Source of the DNA: Bog-473 sp963763575
GTDB lineage: Bacteria; Actinomycetota; Acidimicrobiia; Acidimicrobiales; RAAP-2
Length of the DNA stretch: 64,000 bases
NCBI GenBank assembly: GCA_963763575.1
Contig: CAVXPD010000017.1
Span: forward strand, 124,001 to 188,000
Reading direction: 5' to 3'
Positions 1 to 8,798 of this stretch are shown piece by piece (position 1 is the stretch's first letter; each line of letters opens with the position of its first letter). The notes under the pieces are model-generated. The model ran no database searches and was not told where the DNA came from. It was given only the letters and a program-made list of their open reading frames with translations. A program made the translations under genes and the position numbers.

Positions 1-1849
1 GGGCGGGCGAGACGTTCTGGTCGACGGGGGTGCCGAGTCCGCTCGCCGGGTCGAAGCCCACGCCGGCGGCGTACTTCCCGCCGTTGGTGCGGGTGAAGTC
101 GTTGTCCCCGAGGACGACGTCGGTGAAGTTCGAGGTCCCCGACCGACCGGCGGCGTAGAGGGCGGGGCCCACCATGCCCAGGGTGCGGAAGCAGCCCTGG
201 TCGGTGTCGGCGAACAGACCGGCGTTGGTCGGTGCGCCGACGCTGGTGCCACCGAAGCCGGTCCAGCCACCGTCCCAATACGCGACCACCGCGCCGGACT
301 CCGGGTCGGCTGGGTACGAGATGTCGGGCACGGCCCGGGTGGGATTGGAGCCCGGCTGCGAGGAGGGCCGCGGCCACACGGAGGAGTAGCCGCCGCCGCC
401 GGCCCCGTTGGCCGGACCTCCCCCGTTCAGCGTCTCCGCGCAGCTGACGTCGCCGGCGGTCGCGCAGTTGTTCCAGACGGACTGGAACGCGGTCCCGCTC
501 GGGGGAAGCGTGGTCCCGCCTGCGCCGACGACGTCGGGCTGCGACGCCGGGTCGTCCACCGCGAGCGACTCGTCGAAGCTCCCGGCGGGTGGGGTGAAGC
601 AGTCCTCGGAGCCCGAGTCGCCCGACGCCGCGATCATCGTCTGCCCCTGCAGCGCCATGCGCTCGAAGATGGCGTTCTCGGTCTGCAGCTCCGCCCGGGT
701 GAACCGGGACTCGCAGTTCCCCCAACTCGTCGTCACCACCTGCGCGTTGTCGTCGCTGGCGATGTGGTCGAGGAGGTCGAAAGCCTGCGCGTCGTTCTGG
801 TTGGGCGCCTCGTAGACCTCGATCGAGGCCGATGGCGCGTTGTACGACGCGAGCTCGATGTCGAGCGCCGCCTCCCCGCCGCCTTGGGGCGGCCCGCCCG
901 GTCCACCGTCGACGATCACCTTGCTGATGGGGTTCGACAAGCCGTAGCAGGACTCGAAGGCGCTGATGTCGCTCGGCGAGTACTGCTCGAACTCGACGAT
1001 GGCGATCGTCTGGCCGATGCCGGTGCGGCCCTGGGCGAACAACGGGTCCAGGCCGAAGAGGCCCGACATCTGGGTCGAGGTGTAGATGCCCGAACCCGCC
1101 GGAGCGGCGCCGGCGGCGGCGGCGCAGCCTTGCGGGGTGCCGGCGTGGGGCTCGGCGGGGGGGACGCCCGGGGTGGCCGGCGACGTCGCGGGTGCTTCGG
1201 GTGCTTCGGGTGACGGGGCCGTCGGGCGGTGGCGCAGCATCGAGTGCTCCGCGAACAGGCCGTTGAGGCCGATCACCCCGGTCACCGACCCCGAGAGCGA
1301 CGACGGGATCTGGGGCGCCGCCGTGTTCACGACCGCCCGCGCACCGCCGGGCGCCTGCACCTGCTCGAGCGGTGTGCCCAGGGCGGACGACACTGCGGCC
1401 GCGGTGCCGCTCACCGGCAATAGGACGCTGCCCGGCTCAGGAGTCCCGACGGTCAATCCCTCGGCGCGCAGCGTGGACGAGACCAGCGCCACCTCGGCGA
1501 GGCTGGGGCCGAACTCCGCGGCGAACTGGCGCGACGACAGGAACTGGCGGTACTGGGGCGAGCCGGGCGTCGAGACCGCACCGACGGCCCGGGCGAGCCC
1601 CGAGGGATCCCGGGCGGCGAGCGTGACGTCGAGGTGCAGGACCTGGCCCGCCGGCGCCGCACCGAGCATGGGCGTGCCGGCCGGCACGTTCGGCGCCGCC
1701 TGGGGCAGCGACACCTTGGGCGAGAGCGCCGCAGCGGCCGACCCGCTCGACGCGCTCGAGGCCACGACCGCGGTGCCCAACGCGCCCGCCGTCAGGACCC
1801 CCGTGCCGAGAACCGCCACGAGCGCCCCCCTCCCCCGTCCCCAGTTCAA
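1..1849 (-). CDS. S53 family (sedolisin/kumamolisin-like) secreted serine-carboxyl peptidase, C-terminus off the window
   Basis: Secreted acid endopeptidase of the sedolisin family. About 616 codons are visible with no stop before the left edge. An N-terminal hydrophobic stretch (residues ~7-25) serves as signal peptide, followed by a pro-kumamolisin activation domain (~50-200), a Pro/Ala-rich linker, and the catalytic domain. The Glu and Asp of the triad sit in GEAALDIE (E326, D330) and the Ser in GGTSVGAPTNAG (S536); the oxyanion Asp is in AASGDSG. Near the edge FTDVVLGDN and GFDPASGLGTP match the C-terminal calcium site, so little is missing. The TTG start overlaps the rarA stop (TTGA) and has GGAGG seven bases upstream, suggesting translational coupling. 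The family call is firm; the substrate is unknown. Confidence 0.9.
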   Translation of the reverse strand, partial: MNWGRGRGALVAVLGTGVLTAGALGTAVVASSASSGSAAAALSPKVSLPQAAPNVPAGTPMLGAAPAGQVLHLDVTLAARDPSGLARAVGAVSTPGSPQYRQFLSSRQFAAEFGPSLAEVALVSSTLRAEGLTVGTPEPGSVLLPVSGTAAAVSSALGTPLEQVQAPGGARAVVNTAAPQIPSSLSGSVTGVIGLNGLFAEHSMLRHRPTAPSPEAPEAPATSPATPGVPPAEPHAGTPQGCAAAAGAAPAGSGIYTSTQMSGLFGLDPLFAQGRTGIGQTIAIVEFEQYSPSDISAFESCYGLSNPISKVIVDGGPGGPPQGGGEAALDIELASYNAPSASIEVYEAPNQNDAQAFDLLDHIASDDNAQVVTTSWGNCESRFTRAELQTENAIFERMALQGQTMIAASGDSGSEDCFTPPAGSFDESLAVDDPASQPDVVGAGGTTLPPSGTAFQSVWNNCATAGDVSCAETLNGGGPANGAGGGGYSSVWPRPSSQPGSNPTRAVPDISYPADPESGAVVAYWDGGWTGFGGTSVGAPTNAGLFADTDQGCFRTLGMVGPALYAAGRSGTSNFTDVVLGDNDFTRTNGGKYAAGVGFDPASGLGTPVDQNVSPA

Positions 1850-3232
1850 GAATCGGCCTCCACGCCTTCTGCGTCACCGCCTTCGGCAACGGTGGCCTCG
1901 GCGCCACCGTCCTCGGCACCGGTGGCCTCGGCGCCACCGTCCTCGGCACCGCCGGCCTCCGCGCCACCGTGCGCCGACGGTTCGAAGTACACCCTGCCCT
2001 CGAGCGCCTCGGGACGATACTGCTGCCCCACCGCTCCGGCGGGGTCGTCGTGGGGGTAGCGATAGCCCTCGCCGTGGCCGAGGGTGGCCGCCCCCTTGTA
2101 GTGGGCGTCGCGCAGGTGCACCGGTACCTCCTGGCGCACCCCCGAGCGCACGTCGGCCTGGGCCCGGCCCAGCGCCACCACGACGCTGTTCGACTTCGGC
2201 GCCCGGGCCAGGTAGATGACGGCCTCGGCGAGGTTCAGCGCCGCCTCGGGCAGCCCCACGTACTCGACGGCGCGGGCCGCGGCCTCGGCCACCAGCAGCG
2301 CCTGAGGATCGGCCAGCCCGATGTCCTCGCTGGCCAGGATCACCATCCGCCGGGCCAGGAAACGAGGGTCCTCCCCCGCCTCGATCATGCGGGCCATCCA
2401 GTAGAGGCCGGCATCGGGGTCCGAGCCCCGCACGCTCTTGATGAGCGCGCTGATCTGGTCGTAGTGCTCGTCCGCCCCTTGGTGGAACAGCCTGCCGTCG
2501 CGCGCCCGGGACATGTGCTCGATGGTGAGGACGACCCGCGCCGCGGGGTCCGCGCCCGCGGCGGCGGCCTCTGCTTGTGCGAGCGCCACCGCGACCTCCA
2601 CCGTCGTCAGCGCCGCGCAGCGCGTCACCCTCGGAGGCCGCGACCACCGCGTCGATCGCATCGTCCTCGGCGTCCGCGCCTTCGACGATGAGGCCGCGGC
2701 GCACGAGCGTGCGCAGGTCGTCCGGCGTCAAGGCGTGCAGCCGCCACAGTGAGGCCCGGCTCAACAGGGGCGGATTCACCTCGAAGAACGGGTTCTCCGT
2801 GGTGGCGCCGATGAACACGACCAGCCCGTCCTCGACGGCGGGGAGCAGCACGTCTTGCTGGGACTTGGAGAAGCGGTGCACCTCGTCGATGAAGAGGATG
2901 GTCCCCTGGCCGTGCTCGCCCAGGCGCCGCTCGGCGTCGGCCAGCGCCTCGCGGACATCCTTCACGCCGGCGCCCGTCGCCGACAGCGTGATCATGTGCT
3001 TCGCACTCGCATCGGCGAGCAGCCGGGCCAGCGTCGTCTTGCCGGTGCCGGCCGGCCCCCACAGGATGCACGAGCCGACACGGTCCGACTCGGCCAGTGT
3101 GCGCAACGGGGCACCGGGGGCGACCAGGTGGTCCTGGCCCACGACCTCATCGAGCGTGCGCGGGCGCAGCCGCGCGGCCAGAGGAGCTTGGCGGCGCAGG
3201 CGGCGGTCGGCGGCATCGGCGAAGAGACTCAC
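1846..3232 (-). CDS. rarA: Replication-associated recombination protein A (MgsA/RarA AAA+ ATPase), interrupted by a one-base frameshift
   Basis: AAA+ ATPase of the clamp-loader group acting at stalled replication forks. The N-terminal part has Walker A (GPAGTGKTT), Walker B (LFIDEVHR), sensor 1 (GATTENP) and the family opening RPRTLDEVVGQDHL. Near 2614-2622 the reading frame moves by one base in the middle of the conserved GDARRALNxLE-type motif, and the other frame continues (LTTVEVAVALAQ) through the tetramerisation domain (SDPDAGLYWMARM, HYKGAATLGHGEGY). Removing one base gives about 461 aa, the normal length plus a tail. The tail is a Gly-Ala-Glu repeat encoded by two identical 30-bp units. 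Starts at GTG 3232, 54 bp after the aspS stop. The frameshift is probably an error in the sequence. Confidence 0.88.
1891..1950. repeat. Perfect 30-bp tandem repeat (2 copies) in the rarA 3' end
   Basis: Positions 1891-1920 and 1921-1950 are identical and in frame, encoding a Gly/Ala/Glu-rich decapeptide twice. A degenerate partial third copy follows at 1951-1970. It gives the RarA C-terminal tail its low-complexity character and could vary in copy number between strains. Confidence 0.9.
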
Positions 3233-3286
3233 CAGGGAGCTCTCCCGAGGTGCGCCGGCTCGTACGGCACCAGGCGCGTCCGCACG

Positions 3287-5134
3287 TCAGCCGGGCGACG
3301 GGTTGGCGGCCTCACCGTCGTCGCCGGACTCGCGGGACTCGCGGGACGGGCCGGCCGTGCCCGGTGACCCTGCCGGTCCCGCCGGCGGCACGACGACCCG
3401 GATCCCGAGCTCGGCCAGGCTGGCCGCCGGCAGCGGGGTCGGCGCGCCGGTGAGCGGGTCGGCACCCGACTGCGTCTTGGGGTAGGCGATGACCTCGCGG
3501 ATGTTCTCCTCGCCGGCGAGGATCGCGGCGAGCCGGTCCACGCCGAAGGCGAAGCCCGCGTGCGGCGGCGCCCCGTAGCGGAACGCGCCGAGCAGGAACC
3601 CGAACCGCGCCTCCGCCTCCTCGGGCCCGATCCCGAGTGCGGCGAACACCCGCTCCTGCGTCTCGCGCTGATGGATACGGACGCTCCCCGACCCGAGCTC
3701 CCAGCCGTTCAGCACCAAGTCGTAAGCCTGTGACCGCACGGCCAGCGGGTCGGTCGCCAGCAGCGGCAGGTCCTCGGCGTAGGGCATCGTGAAGGGGTGG
3801 TGCGCCGGTGTAGGCGTGCCGTCCGCGCTCTCCTCGAACATCGGGAAGTCGACGACCCAGACGTAGCGGTGCGGCCCCTCGCCGACCGGTGGCGCCCCGA
3901 GCGCGCTGCGCAAGGTACCGAGGACGTGGCACGCGGTCGCGTACTGGTCCGAGACGGCGAGGACGAGGTCGCCGGGCTCCGCCTCGGTGGCGGCGAGGAC
4001 GCCGATCGTCTCCTCGTCGCTGAGGTGGCGCGCCAGGGGGCCGTCGAGGCCGAGCGCGGGGCCGTCCACGACCCGGAACCAGGCCAGACCCGCCGCCCCC
4101 GCCTTCTTCGCCTGCTCGGTCAGGTCGTCGAGGCGCGAGCGCGCGAAGTCGGCGCCGCCCTCGACGCGCAAGGCCTTGACCGTGGGCGACGAGAAGGCCA
4201 ACACCGTGGTCTGGGCGAACACCTCGCTCAGGTCGACCAGCTCCATGCCGAAGCGGAGGTCGGGCTTGTCGGTGCCGAAGCGGTCCCGGGCGTCGGCCCA
4301 CGTCATGCGTTCGATCGGCGGCGGCCGCTCGCCGGTCGCCGCCTCGGCCGCATCGAGCACCGCCTCGGACACGAAGCCCATCACGTCGTCCTGGGAGGCG
4401 AAGGAGCACTCCATGTCGAGTTGGACGAACTCGAACTGGCGGTCGGCGCGCAGGTCCTCGTCGCGCAGGCAGCGCGCGATCTGGTAATAGCGGTCGAAGC
4501 CGCCCACCATCAGGAGCTGCTTGGCCAGCTGCGGACTCTGTGGCAGCGCGTAGAACTTGCCGTGGTGCAGGCGCGCCGGCACCGAGAACTCCCGCGACCC
4601 CTCCGGCGTCGGCGCCCAGAGCAGCGGCGTCTCGATCTCGGCGAAGCCCTGCCGGTCCATGGCGGCGCGGATCGCCGCGTTCACCCGCGCCCGCAGCCGG
4701 AGGTTCTGCTGCATGCGGGGGCGGCGCAGGTCGATGTAGCGGTACTTCAGGCGGACCGGCTCGTCGGGCTCGGCCCGCTCGTCGACCGAGAACGGCGGCG
4801 CCTCGGCCTCGTTGAGGACCTCGACGGTGCAGTCGCCGAGCTCGATCTCGCCCGTGTCGAGGCCGGGGTTGACGGTTCCCTCGGGCCGCTCGCGCACCGT
4901 GCCGGTCACCGCGACCACCCACTCGCTGCGCACGTCGGTCGCATGGTCGATGACGCACTGCACGATGCCCGAGTGGTCGCGCAGGTCGACGAAGGCCAGG
5001 TGCTCGCCGTGCTCGCGGCGCCGGGCCACCCAGCCGCAGACGCGCACCACCGTCCCGACGTCGGACTTGCGCAACACGCCGCAAAGGTGCGTGCGCATGG
5101 CGGTGGGGCGGTTGGACTCGGGGGTGGTGGTCAT
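3287..5134 (-). CDS. aspS: Aspartyl-tRNA synthetase (possibly non-discriminating, Asp/Asn)
   Basis: Class IIb synthetase charging tRNA-Asp, 615 aa. It has an N-terminal OB-fold anticodon domain (residues ~12-110), motif 2 (ARCLRDEDLRADRQFEF), the bacterial GAD insertion (~280-420) and motif 3 (GFAFGVDRL). The anticodon-domain loop reads RRREHGEH; a His there instead of Leu is reported in non-discriminating bacterial AspRS that also make Asp-tRNA-Asn, so this enzyme may feed a GatCAB pathway. That last step is inference and no gat genes are in view. The ATG start lies 7 bp after the hisS stop without a clear ribosome-binding site. The C-terminal ~45 residues (Pro/Gly/Ser-rich) are an extra tail. 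Confidence 0.95.
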   Translation of the reverse strand: MTTTPESNRPTAMRTHLCGVLRKSDVGTVVRVCGWVARRREHGEHLAFVDLRDHSGIVQCVIDHATDVRSEWVVAVTGTVRERPEGTVNPGLDTGEIELGDCTVEVLNEAEAPPFSVDERAEPDEPVRLKYRYIDLRRPRMQQNLRLRARVNAAIRAAMDRQGFAEIETPLLWAPTPEGSREFSVPARLHHGKFYALPQSPQLAKQLLMVGGFDRYYQIARCLRDEDLRADRQFEFVQLDMECSFASQDDVMGFVSEAVLDAAEAATGERPPPIERMTWADARDRFGTDKPDLRFGMELVDLSEVFAQTTVLAFSSPTVKALRVEGGADFARSRLDDLTEQAKKAGAAGLAWFRVVDGPALGLDGPLARHLSDEETIGVLAATEAEPGDLVLAVSDQYATACHVLGTLRSALGAPPVGEGPHRYVWVVDFPMFEESADGTPTPAHHPFTMPYAEDLPLLATDPLAVRSQAYDLVLNGWELGSGSVRIHQRETQERVFAALGIGPEEAEARFGFLLGAFRYGAPPHAGFAFGVDRLAAILAGEENIREVIAYPKTQSGADPLTGAPTPLPAASLAELGIRVVVPPAGPAGSPGTAGPSRESRESGDDGEAANPSPG

Positions 5135-5141
5135 GGGCGGT

Positions 5142-6461
5142 TCAAGAGGGATTGGGGTCGACGCCGGGGTCGCGCGTGGCGAGGTACGCCGTCAGCTCGT
5201 CCACAATGGCAGCCCGCGGGACGCTGCGTTGCCCGTCGTCGCTGCGCAGGGGCCGGAGCGTGACCGTGCCCTCGGCCACCTCCTGGGGGCCGACGACCAA
5301 CGCCACCAGGGCGCCCGATTTGTCGGCCGACTTGAACTGGGACTTCATGGAGCGCCCGTCGAAGGCCCGGTCGACGCGGAGCCCGGCCCGGCGCAACTCG
5401 GCCGTGAGCGTCACGGCCCCGGCGCCCCCGGCGGTGTCGATCACGTAGGCGTCGAGCGGCGGCGCGTCGACCGGGAACACGCCCTCGGCGTCGCACGCCA
5501 GCAGCACCCGCTCGACCCCGATGCCGAACCCGATGCCCGGCGTCGGGTCGCCCCCGAGCAACTCGACCAGTCCGTCGTAGCGGCCACCCCCGCCGATCCC
5601 GTTCTGGGCCGCATCGAGCGCCTGTGCGGCGAACTCGAACGTCGTCCTCGTGTAGTAGTCGAAGCCGCGCACGAGGCGGTGGTCGATCTCGTAGCCGACG
5701 CCCAGCGCCTCGAGCCCGGCGCGCACCCGCTCGAAGTGGGCTGCGCACGGGTCGCAGAGATAGTCCAAGAAGCGCGGCGCGTCGACCGTGGCGGCCCGGC
5801 ACTCGGGGCTCTTGCAGTCGAGCACGCGCAGCGGGTTCTCCAGGTGGCGGGTGCGGTGCGCCGGGCAGAGCTGGTCGACCCGCTCGGCGAGGAACGCGCC
5901 GAGCGCGGCCACGTAGCCGGGCTTGCAGACCCCGTCGCCCATCGAATGCAGCTTGAGCTCGACGGCGCGGAGCCCGAGGGCGGCGAAGAAGTCATCCGCC
6001 AGCGACACCACTTCGACGTCGAGGTCGGGGTCGGCCGGACCGAGCGCCTCGACGCCGAGCTGAAAGTGCTGGCGGTAGCGGCCGTGCTGGGGGTTCTCGT
6101 GCCGGAACGACGGCGCCACGTACCACGCCTTCCAGGGCGGCACCGGGTGGTGCTGCACGAAGGCGCGGGCGATCGGCGCCGTGCCCTCGGGCCGCAGGGC
6201 CATCAGCTGGCCGTCACGGTCCTCGAAGACGTACATCTCCTTGCCGACGACGTCGCTCCCCTCCCCGATGCCGCGCAGGAACACGCCGGCCTGCTCGAGC
6301 ACCGGGGTGACGGTCAGGCCGTAGCCGGCACCCTGGACGAGTGCGGCGAAGCGCGCCACGGCGGCCTCCCAGCGGGAGGACTCGGGCCACAGGACGTCGT
6401 GCATGCCCTTGGGCGTGCGCGGCGCCGGTGTGGGTGCGGGCGCGGCGCGACCAGCGGTCAC
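5142..6461 (-). CDS. hisS: Histidyl-tRNA synthetase
   Basis: Class II synthetase charging tRNA-His, 439 aa, close to the family norm. Motif 1 is around residues 19-60 (PKGMHDVLWPESSRWE), motif 2 is RHENPQHGRYRQHFQ, and the histidine-specific signatures LVRGFDYYTRT and GGGGRYDGLVE precede motif 3 (GIGFGIGVERVLL). A C-terminal anticodon-binding domain follows (~345-430). The GTG start is 22 bp after the rel stop, so it is probably cotranscribed with rel and aspS, an order also found in mycobacteria. Confidence 0.96.
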   Translation of the reverse strand: MTAGRAAPAPTPAPRTPKGMHDVLWPESSRWEAAVARFAALVQGAGYGLTVTPVLEQAGVFLRGIGEGSDVVGKEMYVFEDRDGQLMALRPEGTAPIARAFVQHHPVPPWKAWYVAPSFRHENPQHGRYRQHFQLGVEALGPADPDLDVEVVSLADDFFAALGLRAVELKLHSMGDGVCKPGYVAALGAFLAERVDQLCPAHRTRHLENPLRVLDCKSPECRAATVDAPRFLDYLCDPCAAHFERVRAGLEALGVGYEIDHRLVRGFDYYTRTTFEFAAQALDAAQNGIGGGGRYDGLVELLGGDPTPGIGFGIGVERVLLACDAEGVFPVDAPPLDAYVIDTAGGAGAVTLTAELRRAGLRVDRAFDGRSMKSQFKSADKSGALVALVVGPQEVAEGTVTLRPLRSDDGQRSVPRAAIVDELTAYLATRDPGVDPNPS

Positions 6462-6483
6462 AGTGGGTGCCTCACGGCCGGGG

Positions 6484-8732
6484 TCAGGCCTTCTTGCCAG
6501 GAAGCTGACGATAGGCGTCGAAGACCCCGTCGAGATGCTTCAACGCGCTGATCAACGAGTGCAGGTGCGTCGGGTCGGCCAGCTCCACGTCGAAGGCCAT
6601 CCGGCTCACCCGGTCGGCGGCGGTGGCCGTGCGGGCGGCGACGATGTTGAGGTGGTGCTCGCTCACCACGCGGGACACGTCGGCCAGCAGACGCGAGCGA
6701 TCGAACGCCTGCACCTCGATCGTGGCGACGAACACTCCGTCGTTGCCCCGGTCCCATTCGACGTCGATGAGGCGCTCCTGAGAGCGGTCGGCCAGGGCAG
6801 CCGCGTTCGAGCAGTCGGCCCGGTGCACGGAGACGCCACGGCCCTGGGTCACGAAGCCGACGATCTGGTCGCCGGGCACCGGAGTGCAGCAGCGGGCGAG
6901 GTGGATCATGACGTCGTCGAGGCCCTCGACGAACACGCCGGCGCCGGTGCGACGGCCCGGCCGGGCCCGCGTCGTGCCGGGGAGCACGGTGGTGGGGAGC
7001 TGCTCATCGACCGCTTCGCCGCTGCGCAGCACCTTGGTCAGCCGCTGGACGATCGACTGCGCCGATACCTGGTTCTCGCCGATCGACGCGTACAGCGCGT
7101 CCAGGTCGACGAGGTTCATCTGGTCGGCCACCTGCCCGAGCGAGGCGGAACCGAGGATCTTGTGCAGCGGCAGACCCTCACGGCGCAGCGCGCGGGCCAA
7201 CTCCTCGCGGCCGTTGTCGATGGCGTCCTCGCGGCGCTCTCGGCTGAACCACTGGCGGATCTTGTTCGCGCGCGGGTGGAGGCGATGATCTGGAGCCAGT
7301 CCCGCGACGGACCGGCAGTCGGCGACTTCGAGGTGAAGATCTCGACGGTGTCCGCCGAGTTGAGCTGGGTCTCGAGCGGGACGAGCCGGCCGTTGACCCG
7401 CGCCCCGATGCAGCGGTGCCCGACCTCGGTGTGGATGGCGTACGCGAAGTCCACCGGCGTGGACCGGGCCGGCAAGGTGATGACCTTGCCCTTGGGCGTG
7501 AAGACGTAGACCTCGTCCTGCTCGAGATCCAGCTTCAGGGCCTCGAGGAACTCGATCGGGTCGTCGGTCTGGCGGTCGACGTCGGCGATCCGCTGCAGCC
7601 ACGCCATCTCGGAGGAGTGGTCCTCCTTGGACTTGTAGCCCCAGTGCGCGGCGATGCCGTACTCGGCGCGGTGGTGCATCTCCGAGGTCCGGATCTGGAC
7701 CTCCACCGGCTTGCCCTCGAGCCCGATGACCGTCGTATGCAGCGACTGGTACATGTTGAACTTGGGCGTGTTGATGTAGTCCTTGAATCGCCCGTGGACG
7801 GGCGCCCAGATGGCGTGGATCGCCCCGAGCGCGGCCCAGCAGTCCTTCTCGGTGTCGACGACCACTCGGATGGCGACGAGGTCGTTGATGTCGTCGAACT
7901 CCTTGCCCCGCACGACCATCTTCTCGTAGATGGACCACAGGTGCTTGGGCCGGCCGGTGGCGGCGGCCGCGATCCCCATCTCCTCGAGGCGCTCGCGCAC
8001 GTGGACGAGCACGTTCTCCAGGTACTCCTCGCGCTGGGGCGCCCGCGCCGCGACCATCTGCTCGATCTCGGCGTAGCGCTTCGGGTGCAGCGTTGCGAAG
8101 GCGAGGTCCTCGAGCTGCCAGCGCACCTGCTGGACGCCGAGCCGGTGGGCCAGGGGCGCGTAGACGTCGAAGGTCTCCTGCGCCGTGCGCCGCTGCTTCC
8201 ATTCCGGCATGACGGCCAGCGTCCGCATGTTGTGGAGCCGGTCGGCCAGCTTGATCAGGAGGACCCGCCAGTCGTCGGCCATGGCCACGAGCATCTTGCG
8301 GATCGTCGCCGCCTGCTGGGCCTCCTTCGAGTTGAACTGCAGCCGGTCCAGCTTGGTGACGCCGTCGACCACGTTGGCCACGCCCTCGCCGAAGTCGGTC
8401 CGGATCTGCTCGAGGGTCAGCCCGGTGTCCTCGACGGCGTCGTGCAGGAGCGCCCCGGCCACCGTCTGTTCGTCGAGGCCCAGCTCGGCCACGATGGTGG
8501 CCACGGCCACCGGGTGGGTGATGTAGGGCTCGCCCGAGCGCCGGAACTGGCCTTCGTGCGCCCGGAGCGCGGCACGCCCGGCCTCGACGATGGTCGTGGT
8601 GTCGTCCTCGGGGCGGTGGCGGGCGAACTCGGCCAGCAACGGGGCGAGCAAGTCCGAGAGCGCCTCGTCGTGCTCGTCGCGGGCTCCTTCTCCGTCCCTT
8701 GCGACGGAAGCCACCCGGGTCAGGGCCACCAT
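6484..8732 (-). CDS. relA: Bifunctional (p)ppGpp synthetase/hydrolase, RelA/SpoT family, interrupted by a one-base frameshift
   Basis: Long RSH enzyme that makes and degrades the stringent-response alarmone. The HD hydrolase domain has YITHPVAVA and LLHDAVEDT, so hydrolysis is expected. The synthetase domain has DINDLVAIRVVVD and YQSLHTTV, followed by RTSEMHHRAEYGIAAHW. A TGS domain (VYVFTPKGKVITLP), a zinc-finger/RIS domain (CCTPVPGDQI) and a C-terminal ACT domain complete the layout. At about 7266-7275 the frame slips in a CGCGCGCG run: frame one ends DWLQIIASTRA and the other resumes NKIRQWFSRERRED; one missing base restores about 749 aa. ATG 8732 is chosen because a TACCCT -10 box lies 6 nt upstream. 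Confidence 0.92.
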
Positions 8733-8738
8733 CCATCC

Positions 8739-8744
8739 AGGGTA
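8739..8744 (-). promoter_or_regulatory. -10 box of rel (leaderless start)
   Basis: TACCCT, six bases before the ATG at 8732, with no Shine-Dalgarno. Transcription would begin at or next to the start codon. Confidence 0.55.
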
Positions 8745-8798
8745 CCCGCCTCGGCTCCCGCCCAAGGCGACGCGGGCCTGGTCACGGGCCTCATCGGC

